Part shown: positions 1 to 5,980 of the stretch, in pieces
Position numbering within the stretch: the stretch's first letter is position 1
How the letters are laid out: each line of letters opens with the position of its first letter
Assembly (NCBI GenBank): GCA_029939015.1
Contig: JAOZTV010000124.1
Span: forward strand, 1 to 8,485
Source: Candidatus Aminicenantota bacterium
GTDB taxonomy: Bacteria > Acidobacteriota > Aminicenantia > UBA2199
Reading direction: 5' to 3'
DNA: 8,485 nucleotides
Position numbers and translations under genes: made by a program
The notes under the pieces: generated by a model
Database searches by the model: none
What the model was told of the DNA's origin: nothing
What the model saw: the letters and a program-made list of their open reading frames with translations, nothing else

Positions 1-49
1 AAGAAAAAAATATAGCTGTAAGAATTATTAAGTATAGTTTGTTTTTCAT
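1..49 (-). CDS. Start of an exported protein, cut by the window edge
   Basis: Only the first 16 codons are visible, reading leftwards from an ATG at 49-47: MKNKLYLIILTAIFFS, a lysine-containing start followed by a hydrophobic stretch typical of a signal peptide. A modest GAAG ribosome-binding sequence lies about 10 nt before the ATG (plus-strand 61-64). The start is 30 nt beyond the stop codon of the minus-strand gene at 80-1279 with no visible terminator between, so the two are probably one operon. The mature protein lies outside the window and its function cannot be stated. The call rests on reading frame, signal-like composition and spacing only. Confidence 0.55.
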   Translation of the reverse strand, partial: MKNKLYLIILTAIFFS

Positions 50-79
50 GTTTTAATATTCTTCAATTATTTATAAAAA

Positions 80-1279
80 TTATTGTATGTTTTTATTGAC
101 TGTAAAAATAAAAATATTATTTTTATTTAATAAACCTAATTCTTTGCTTTCAAGAACGACAGTTATTATCCCATATGTAGGAATCCCATCTAAAGAATTA
201 GGCGAACAAGTGAGACCTAAACTTCTTAATCTTTTAATAAATGGAATTCCAGGTCTAAGGCGATTTATAATGAATACTGGATAGGTCGTTTTCCAAAGAG
301 TTGGCCTTCTACTGATTGTATTATCATAGATCGTAAGAGTTGCATTTCTTATTACTTTTTCTCCGCAATTTCTCAACTTTATTGTCAATACTCTAGTAGC
401 ATAAAGTCTTTTCCTTTTATCCAATTCTCTATTTCTAATGCTTTGACTATCAGGTAAAAGGCTTATATCACCGCCATTTTCTATTGTCTGGTTGCCGATC
501 TTAACAGAAATTATTTCCCCGTCTGTTCCCTGAGTATGATAAACAGTTTTACACTTCTCATTATTGAAATAATCTCTTTCTCTAGTTTTTCTCCTAGGGT
601 TTATTATTGCACATATTTTGAGCCCACAACCAATACTATCAGCATTTTTTGTGAATAATAATACTCCTTTTGTCTGTCCTTTTGCGATATTTACTCTTCT
701 AATAACTGTTTTCTGTTCACTAAATGGAACTGTAACTTTATAATCTAATGTAATATTACCTTTTGTCGCTCTATGTAAGCTTTTTATTTTTGCAAAAACT
801 GCACCATTCATATAGTATATATCCAGTAACTGATAGTCAACAAAGTCAACAATAGTAGTATCTATTCGTCCAATACTGCTTGGATTGTTTTGTTGAATCA
901 GTGGTGAGATACCTATAACTGCAGGTTTGAAACTTTTGCTTTTGATCTCAAAACGTCCACTTAATTTTCCATAGGATGTAGGTAGTTCAGTGATTTTTAT
1001 TTGATACCCGGTACCGGAGACACCATTTACTATCCATGGAAAACTTTTTAAAGAAGTTCTTCCTCTTGATATAAATCTATTTTTAATGGTTTTTACAAGA
1101 CGTCTATTCTTCCATAGAGTTAACTTAAATTTATTAGTAGTTTTAACTGCTTTCCATTTAATTATCAATCGTTCTCCTGATGTAATTACAGTACCCGGTC
1201 TAGGATTAATAATACTAATGTTTTTAGCATGTACTATCCAAACAGAAACCAACAATATTAAAATAAATAATTTTTTCAT
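80..1279 (-). CDS. Secreted protein with KNH-like and CARDB-like beta domains
   Basis: 399 residues. The start ATG (1279-1277) has a strong AGGAGGT ribosome-binding site (plus-strand 1284-1290). Residues 1-18 form a signal peptide (MKKLFILILLVSVWIVHA), so the product is exported. Residues about 20-113 resemble the Kre9/KNH-type immunoglobulin-like domain (PRPGTVITSGERLIIKWKA, ending in SGRFEI). Residues about 145-248 resemble a CARDB adhesion-type domain: a G/NGAVFAKI start, a 'G-Q-T-K-G' turn and the ending INPRRKTRERDYFNNEK, which fits the family's 'D/N-P...E.D..NN' signature. Residues about 255-345 contain a second strand-rich region (TRVLTIKLRNCGEKVIRNATL) that may be another such repeat. 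No catalytic motif is visible. The likely role is a cell-surface or secreted binding/scaffold protein; the ligand is unknown. It diverges from the plus-strand genes, lacks the shared operator found before them, and seems to lead an operon with the gene at 49. Confidence 0.8.
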   Translation of the reverse strand: MKKLFILILLVSVWIVHAKNISIINPRPGTVITSGERLIIKWKAVKTTNKFKLTLWKNRRLVKTIKNRFISRGRTSLKSFPWIVNGVSGTGYQIKITELPTSYGKLSGRFEIKSKSFKPAVIGISPLIQQNNPSSIGRIDTTIVDFVDYQLLDIYYMNGAVFAKIKSLHRATKGNITLDYKVTVPFSEQKTVIRRVNIAKGQTKGVLLFTKNADSIGCGLKICAIINPRRKTRERDYFNNEKCKTVYHTQGTDGEIISVKIGNQTIENGGDISLLPDSQSIRNRELDKRKRLYATRVLTIKLRNCGEKVIRNATLTIYDNTISRRPTLWKTTYPVFIINRLRPGIPFIKRLRSLGLTCSPNSLDGIPTYGIITVVLESKELGLLNKNNIFIFTVNKNIQ

Positions 1280-1305
1280 ACGAACCTCCTACTTTGTAGT
1301 ATCAT

Positions 1306-1336
1306 ATTATATACAAATAAATAAAAAAAATCTCAT
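1306..1336 (-). promoter_or_regulatory. Candidate sigma-70 type promoter for the minus-strand unit
   Basis: On the minus strand a TATAAT -10 hexamer (plus-strand 1306-1311) lies about 27 nt before the ATG at 1279. The best -35 candidate is ATGAGA (1331-1336), four of six matches to TTGACA with a 19-nt spacer, longer than ideal. Transcription would start near 1299 and give a short leader containing the AGGAGGT site. The region is extremely AT-rich, so a chance TATAAT is possible. Confidence 0.4.
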
Positions 1337-1461
1337 TTTAATATTAAAAATATTTTTTTTGTTTACTAGTCCAAACATTTTAGTACAAATGTTTTCAAAT
1401 CTCCCTTTTTTATTTCAGAGGATTTCATAAAAACTATGATAAAGGTTGAAACTATTTTTAA

Positions 1462-1764
1462 TTGACAAAAATTTATAATATGTTAAAACCAATTACTTTT
1501 GGAGATTATTTTCCTGCAATTGAGGATATTAAATATAATAATGGAAAATTATATATAATGACGGGCTCCTGGAATGATTTACAGGAAATTATTGTATTAA
1601 AAACAAATGGAGATTTTATTAAAAAATTAAATATTCCAATGAAGTATAAAAATGCATTAAAGCAACGATACCCCTATGTTATCGAAAGCGGAAAACTTTA
1701 CCAAATTGTTGAAAACAGTGAAGATGAAGAATGGGATCTTTTTGTATTTGATTTAGAAGTTTAA
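1462..1764 (+). pseudogene. 5'-truncated remnant of a 6-bladed beta-propeller gene
   Basis: This 100-codon frame has no good start: a TTG at 1462 (or ATG at 1480) with no ribosome-binding site, no signal peptide, and in-frame stops just upstream (TAA at 1459, TGA at 1447). Its product matches the last about 90 residues of the intact protein at 1914-2942, from roughly residue 250. Shared anchors in order are PI-F--YFP, NGK-Y-MT, IP-KY, YP, GKLYQ-VEN and DE-EW, and both end shortly after. It is therefore best read as the 3' end of a tandem duplicate whose first three quarters were lost. The retained frame is uninterrupted over the matching part, so decay is either recent or limited to the 5' deletion. 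Alternative: a real short protein made from an upstream fusion, which the stops at 1447 and 1459 argue against. Confidence 0.75.
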
Positions 1765-1821
1765 GTTATAAAATCACTGTCTTCTCTTAAATGATAATGT
1801 TTAAACTAATTATTTAACAAA

Positions 1822-1850
1822 TGACATTTGTAATTTTTTTTAAATGTGCC
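1822..1850 (+). promoter_or_regulatory. Shared operator, copy 1 (upstream of the secreted propeller gene)
   Basis: TGACATTTGTAA at 1822-1833 is a one-mismatch version of the palindrome TGACA-TT-TGTCA. It is followed by AAATGTGCC (1842-1850), placing AATGTG 21 nt after the start of the palindrome. The same arrangement occurs before the genes at 3095, 5981 and 7540. The site lies 81-92 nt before the TTG start at 1914. Confidence 0.65.
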
Positions 1851-1913
1851 TAAATACCTATATACAGATTCAATCACAAAGTATATATTACTTATGTAAA
1901 AAAGGAGATAAGC

Positions 1914-2942
1914 TTGAAAAATATTAAAACTATTTTATTTGTATTAAGTATTGGATTGATTACTCAATTTAATCTTTTTTCTATTAAGAAATTTATCTTA
2001 AAGGATCTTGGACGACCTGTAAGTATAAATGTTGACAAAAATCAATTATATATAATTGAAAATCATAGAATTCATATTTATTCAATTGATGATTTTAAAC
2101 TTTTAAAACGGTTTGGTAAAAAAGGGCAGGGACCAGGTGAATTTCAAACTTTGCCTCATGTCCATATTACACTTGATTCCAGTACTGATAAATTGATTAT
2201 TGGTAGTATAAGAAAGGTCTCATATTTTTCTAAAAAAGGTGTGTTTATAAAAGAAGTAAAGGGCAAAAATCAAGCTTTAAGGTTAATTTATATGGATAAA
2301 GATAATGGGAAACCAAGGTTTCTTGGATGGTCGCAAAAGGCATATAATAAATTTAATTATAATACTATTGTTGTTTTTGATTATCAATTAGAAAAAATAA
2401 AACAAATTTATAAAGTTAAAGATCCATTTCAAGGTCCAGGAAAAGGATATAATCTATTAACTAAGACATTTAACTATATTTATCATAAACAAAAAATTCT
2501 TATACCTGGTAAAGACGGAAATTCTATAGATATCTTAAATACAAATTTTGATTTAGATTTTACAATTAATATTGATTTGAAACCACTTACTGTGTCTAAA
2601 GATTTTAAAAAAAACATGATACATTTTTTAAAAACCAGTCCTGATACAAAAAATGTATTTCAAATGATAAGCCCTATCAGGTTTCCGAAATATTTTCCTA
2701 ATGTAAACCAGTTTTTTGCTGATAATGGGAAAATATATGTGATGACCTGGGAGAAATCTGCCAAGGGGAATACCTTTTATATTTATGATATGAAAGGTAA
2801 ATATACAGGTAAAAAAATAATTCCTATAAAGTACGAAACAGATATTCAGACTTATCCATTATCATTAAAGAATGGAAAATTGTATCAGCTTGTTGAGAAT
2901 AATGATGAGGATGAATGGGAATTATTAGTTTCTGAAATTTAA
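1914..2942 (+). CDS. Secreted 6-bladed beta-propeller protein (BF3164-like)
   Basis: 342 residues. The start is a TTG at 1914, chosen because a strong AAGGAG (1902-1907) sits 6 nt before it and because the frame from there begins with a signal peptide (MKNIKTILFVLSIGLITQF...). No lipobox cysteine is visible, so the product is probably periplasmic or secreted rather than a lipoprotein. Residues 68-77 carry GKKGQGPGEF, the hallmark loop of the 6-bladed beta-propeller/BF3164-like family. Repeated 'strand-turn-strand' units such as NQLYIIENHRIHIYS, NGKIYVMTWEK and NGKLYQLVEN fit propeller blades. No catalytic residues can be assigned; members of the family are generally of unknown function and thought to bind ligands or partners at the cell surface. 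It has its own promoter region with operator copy 1, a truncated paralogue directly upstream, and the sensor-regulator gene downstream. Confidence 0.82.
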   Translation: MKNIKTILFVLSIGLITQFNLFSIKKFILKDLGRPVSINVDKNQLYIIENHRIHIYSIDDFKLLKRFGKKGQGPGEFQTLPHVHITLDSSTDKLIIGSIRKVSYFSKKGVFIKEVKGKNQALRLIYMDKDNGKPRFLGWSQKAYNKFNYNTIVVFDYQLEKIKQIYKVKDPFQGPGKGYNLLTKTFNYIYHKQKILIPGKDGNSIDILNTNFDLDFTINIDLKPLTVSKDFKKNMIHFLKTSPDTKNVFQMISPIRFPKYFPNVNQFFADNGKIYVMTWEKSAKGNTFYIYDMKGKYTGKKIIPIKYETDIQTYPLSLKNGKLYQLVENNDEDEWELLVSEI

Positions 2943-2991
2943 ATTATTTTTGGCAATATTATATAGGTATTTAGTCTCATTTAATTAAAAG

Positions 2992-3020
2992 TGACAAATG
3001 TCAGTCTTTCTAAAATGTAT
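2992..3020 (+). promoter_or_regulatory. Shared operator, copy 2 (upstream of the propeller-LuxR regulator)
   Basis: TGACAAATGTCA at 2992-3003 is a perfect 5-2-5 palindrome. AATGTATT follows at 3014, 22 nt from the start of the palindrome, matching the fixed AATG position in the other three copies. It lies about 50 nt before the first ATG (3055) and about 100 nt before the start assigned to the large gene (3095). A sequence TGGTAC...TTGG (3027-3041) downstream looks like a sigma-54 -24/-12 element but would place the transcription start after the AAGGAGAT at 3043-3050, so I do not call it. Confidence 0.7.
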
Positions 3021-3054
3021 TATTAATGGTACAATTTTTGGTAAGGAGATTTAA

Positions 3055-3114
3055 ATGATTTTAATGAATTTTGTTTTTTTTTATAATCAATTAAATGTTG
3101 ATGTCTTTGAATAA
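3055..3114 (+). CDS. Possible 19-residue leader peptide overlapping the regulator gene
   Basis: The only good ribosome-binding site in this region, AAGGAGAT (3043-3050), serves the ATG at 3055, which opens a 19-codon frame (MILMNFVFFYNQLNVDVFE) ending at TAA 3112-3114. The large gene's ATG at 3095 is in a different frame, has a stop codon (TAA 3092-3094) directly before it and no ribosome-binding site of its own. The short frame overlaps the large gene's first codons by 20 nt, an arrangement suited to translational coupling or reinitiation. A run of nine T (3074-3082) lies inside it, but losing one T does not join the frames because an in-frame stop follows. It may be non-functional. Confidence 0.4.
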   Translation: MILMNFVFFYNQLNVDVFE

Positions 3115-5863
3115 ATTATTATTATTTATTAGCTTAAGCTTTGTTTTTTTTTCTAGTTTTGTTTTATCTGTTGTAAAAAATAACATCCAATTTAACCAGA
3201 TTACTAAAGAGCATGGATTGTCACAGAATACTGTCAATTGTATTTACCAGGATAGTTTAGGTTTTATGTGGTTTGGAACACAGGATGGGTTGAACAAATA
3301 TGATGGGTATCAGTTCACTCATTATTTTTCTAATTCAAAAAACAATACATCTTTAAGTGAAAACTTTATTAATGTAATTTTTGAAGATTCTAATAATAAT
3401 ATCTGGATAGGTACTTTTGGTGGAGGACTCAATAATTTTAATAGAAAAACAAATGTTTTTAAATCTTATAAAAATGAGCCAAAAAACCCCAATAGCCTAA
3501 GTCATAACCAAATTTGGTCTATAATTGAAGGAGCAAATAGTTTTATTTGGATTGGAACTAATGGTGGTGGACTCAATAAATTTGATAGAAAAACTGGAGT
3601 ATTTAAACATTATCAAAATAATATTTATGATCCAAAGAGTATAAGTCATAATTCTGTCACATCAATCTTTGAGGATAAAAAAAATAATCTATGGATTGGA
3701 ACAGATGGAGGAGGACTTAACAAATTTGATAAAAAGTCCGAAACATTTATTCATTTTAAACATGAAAATAACAAGCCTGATAGTATTAGTCATAATACAA
3801 TTTTAACAATTATTGCTGATGAAAATAATTTTATGTGGATTGGAACAAAAGGTGGCGGACTCAATAAGTTTAACTTAGATACAGAAAAATTTAAACATTA
3901 TAAAAAATCAAATAATAATACAAATAGTATAAGTCATAATTCAGTAGAAATAATATATGAAGATAAAAGTGGAAATATCTGGATTGGAACTGAAGGCGGC
4001 GGTATTGACATATTTAATATAAAGAATGAAGAGTTTATTACTTATAAAAATCAAAAAAACAATCCTAAAAGTCTCAACAATAATTTTATAAAAGCATTAT
4101 TTGAAGATAAAGATGGAGGATTATGGATAGGTACAAATGGTGGTGGAATAAACCTGATAAATAATGAAATGGACTATTTTAGTTATTATAGTAATCATCC
4201 TGATAAGCCTGATAGTCTCAGTGATAATACAGTTTATTCAATTTATGAAGATAAAATGAGAAATTTATGGATAGGAACAAGAGAGGGAGGTCTCAATAAA
4301 TTTGATCGTAAAACAGGTAAGTTTAAGCATTATAAAAACATAGTTGATGACACCAAAAGTCTCAGTAATAATTTTATAAGGTCAATTTATGAAGATTCTT
4401 ATGGAGATTTCTGGCTTGGGACCTATGGTGGAGGACTTAATAAATTTGACATAAAATCTGAAACATTTGAAAGTTTTAAACATCATGCTGGTAATATTAA
4501 TAGTTTAAGTAATGATTTTATAGATGTAATTTTTGAAGATTCAAGAAATAATTTATGGATTGGTACAAGGGGAGGCGGACTGAATATATTTAATAGGAAG
4601 GATGAAAATTTTATACATTATAAGAAAAAAATTAATGATTCAAAGAGCTTAAGTCATGATTTTGTAAAATCAATATTAGAAGATATAAATGGAAATATAT
4701 GGGTAGGAACTAGTAGTGGTTTAAATAAGTTTAATTATAATACAAAAAAATTTAAACGTTATACAAATCAAATTAATAATTTTGAAAGCCTTAGTAATGA
4801 TTCAATCTATTGGCTTTATGAAGATATTAGTCATAATCTATGGATAGGAACTGCAGGTGGAGGACTAAATAGATTTAATAAAGAAAAAGAGTCTTTTACA
4901 TATTTTACAAAAGAAGATGGTTTACCTAATAATGTTATTTATGGAATATTAGAAGATGATGAGAAGAGTCTATGGATTAGTACAAATAATGGAATTTCTA
5001 AATTTAATACCCAAACTGAGAAATTTATCAATTATGAAGAAAAAGATGGACTACAGGGAAATGAATTTAATAGAGGCGCATGCTATAAAGATCGAAATGG
5101 GCTTATGTATTTTGGAGGACTTAATGGTTTCAATACATTTGACCCAAAAAAAATCATTGATAAATCATATATTCCGCCTGTAGTGATTACTGATTTTTTG
5201 ATATTTAATAAATCTGTTAAAATTAAAAAAGATGATATCCGTTCTGACAAATTCTATCTTGAAGAACATATTAATTTTACTAAAAAAATTGTTTTAGATT
5301 ATACAGAATATATTTTCTCCTTTGAATTTTCTGCATTGGATTATAGACAATCAAGAAAAAATCAATTTAAATATAAACTGGAAGGTTTAGATAAAAAATG
5401 GATTGAGACAAACTATAAACATCGTAGGGCTACTTATACAAATTTATCAGCTGGAGATTACGTTTTTAAAGTTAAAGCGTCAAATAGCCATGGTTATTGG
5501 GATGAAAAAGAAACTAGTATTAAAATAACTATTCTTCCGCCTTTCTGGAAAACAGTCTGGTTTAGATTATTAATTTTAATTATTTTGATCTATTTTTTAT
5601 TCTATTGGCATAAAACTAGATTAATAAGACTTGCTAAAACACTACAAACTGAAGCTGCAATAGATAAATATTTTATAAAAAATAAAATTTCTGACACAGA
5701 AAAAGAGATAATTCTTCTTATCATAGATGGTAAAAATAATAAGGATATTGAAAAAAAACTATTTATATCCTTAGGTACTGTAAGGAATAATATTTCAAAA
5801 ATATATAAAAAATTAAATATAAAAAGCAGATTTGAATTAATTACAATTTTTAAAAATCTTTAA
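3095..5863 (+). CDS. Membrane-tethered propeller sensor with LuxR-type DNA-binding domain
   Basis: 922 residues. Residues about 1-26 are a signal peptide or N-terminal membrane helix; ATG 3101 is an equally possible start. Residues about 44-685 are 14 two-component-regulator propeller blades (Reg_prop; motif I-ED--N-(L/I)WIGT-GGGLN-F), which fit two seven-bladed propellers. Residues about 735-812 are a Y_Y_Y (triple-tyrosine) domain (FKYKLEGLDKKWIE ... AGDYVFKVKASN). A single membrane helix follows at about 819-838. The cytoplasmic end (864-922) is a LuxR/GerE helix-turn-helix: ISDTEKEIILLIIDG, NNKDIEKKLFIS, GTVRNNISKIYKKLNIKSR. There is no histidine kinase, receiver or HAMP domain. By family knowledge the outer part binds a ligand, often a glycan or polysaccharide fragment in Bacteroides hybrid sensors; here the signal would pass directly across the membrane to DNA. 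Its ligand and targets are unknown. Upstream lies operator copy 2. Confidence 0.88.
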   Translation: MLMSLNKLLLFISLSFVFFSSFVLSVVKNNIQFNQITKEHGLSQNTVNCIYQDSLGFMWFGTQDGLNKYDGYQFTHYFSNSKNNTSLSENFINVIFEDSNNNIWIGTFGGGLNNFNRKTNVFKSYKNEPKNPNSLSHNQIWSIIEGANSFIWIGTNGGGLNKFDRKTGVFKHYQNNIYDPKSISHNSVTSIFEDKKNNLWIGTDGGGLNKFDKKSETFIHFKHENNKPDSISHNTILTIIADENNFMWIGTKGGGLNKFNLDTEKFKHYKKSNNNTNSISHNSVEIIYEDKSGNIWIGTEGGGIDIFNIKNEEFITYKNQKNNPKSLNNNFIKALFEDKDGGLWIGTNGGGINLINNEMDYFSYYSNHPDKPDSLSDNTVYSIYEDKMRNLWIGTREGGLNKFDRKTGKFKHYKNIVDDTKSLSNNFIRSIYEDSYGDFWLGTYGGGLNKFDIKSETFESFKHHAGNINSLSNDFIDVIFEDSRNNLWIGTRGGGLNIFNRKDENFIHYKKKINDSKSLSHDFVKSILEDINGNIWVGTSSGLNKFNYNTKKFKRYTNQINNFESLSNDSIYWLYEDISHNLWIGTAGGGLNRFNKEKESFTYFTKEDGLPNNVIYGILEDDEKSLWISTNNGISKFNTQTEKFINYEEKDGLQGNEFNRGACYKDRNGLMYFGGLNGFNTFDPKKIIDKSYIPPVVITDFLIFNKSVKIKKDDIRSDKFYLEEHINFTKKIVLDYTEYIFSFEFSALDYRQSRKNQFKYKLEGLDKKWIETNYKHRRATYTNLSAGDYVFKVKASNSHGYWDEKETSIKITILPPFWKTVWFRLLILIILIYFLFYWHKTRLIRLAKTLQTEAAIDKYFIKNKISDTEKEIILLIIDGKNNKDIEKKLFISLGTVRNNISKIYKKLNIKSRFELITIFKNL
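3365..4660 (+). repeat. Nine uniform 144-bp in-frame propeller-blade repeats
   Basis: Residues 91-522 of the regulator consist of nine consecutive blades each exactly 48 residues (144 bp) long, starting at residues 91, 139, 187, 235, 283, 331, 379, 427 and 475. Each has the form (F/S/T)(I/V)--I-ED---N-WIGT-GGGLN-F---T--F--YK, then a linker ending in S(L/I)S(H/N)N. Blades before and after this block are present but differ in length (blade 11 is 47, blade 12 is 44 residues). The DNA is related but not identical between copies. Confidence 0.85.
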
Positions 5864-5878
5864 TAAATCAATTTATTA

Positions 5879-5908
5879 TGACATTTGTCACTCTTTATGA
5901 AATGTGAC
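5879..5908 (+). promoter_or_regulatory. Shared operator, copy 3 (upstream of the MBL-fold hydrolase)
   Basis: TGACATTTGTCA at 5879-5890 is a perfect 5-2-5 palindrome. AATGTGAC follows at 5901, 22 nt from its start; GTCAC (5887-5891) and GTGAC (5904-5908) also form an outer inverted repeat. The site abuts an AT-only palindrome (5861-5878) that includes the stop region of the regulator gene. It lies about 90-100 nt before the ATG at 5981 and the following sequence resembles that before 1914. Confidence 0.7.
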
Positions 5909-5980
5909 TATTTACTTATATACAGGTACAAAAACCAGGTATATTATTAATATGTTAAAAAATTTTAAAAGGAGTGTAAA

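Noticed and set aside
87..1430. Plus-strand open frames opposite the secreted-protein gene (87-284 and 1086-1430)
   Set aside because: They lie over the well-supported minus-strand gene or its AT-rich upstream region and have no convincing ribosome-binding sites or recognisable domains.
1758..1807. Inverted repeat AGTTTAA ... TTAAACT after the propeller remnant
   Set aside because: Seven AT-rich base pairs around a 36-nt loop with no T tract; not convincing as a terminator.
3027..3042. TGGTAC-N6-TTGG, resembling a sigma-54 promoter before the large regulator gene
   Set aside because: The -12 element has GG in place of GC and the implied transcription start near 3053 would fall after the only ribosome-binding site. 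It could be real for a leaderless arrangement but evidence is poor.
3074..3082. T9 tract as a phase-variation or slippage switch for the large gene
   Set aside because: A stop codon (3092-3094) sits directly before ATG 3095 in its frame, so a length change in the tract cannot fuse the leader to the large protein.
3227..4900. Regularly spaced repeats that could suggest a CRISPR array
   Set aside because: The 144-bp period is in frame and codes for propeller blades; there are no identical short repeats with unique spacers.
4956..5183. Plus-strand 75-codon frame inside the propeller-LuxR gene
   Set aside because: It is out of frame within a coding region whose domain order is continuous on both sides.
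5861..5878. Palindrome TAATAAAT-CA-ATTTATTA after the regulator gene
   Set aside because: AT-only stem with a loop too small for a stable hairpin and no T tract, so not a terminator; it may only reflect base composition, though it abuts operator copy 3.
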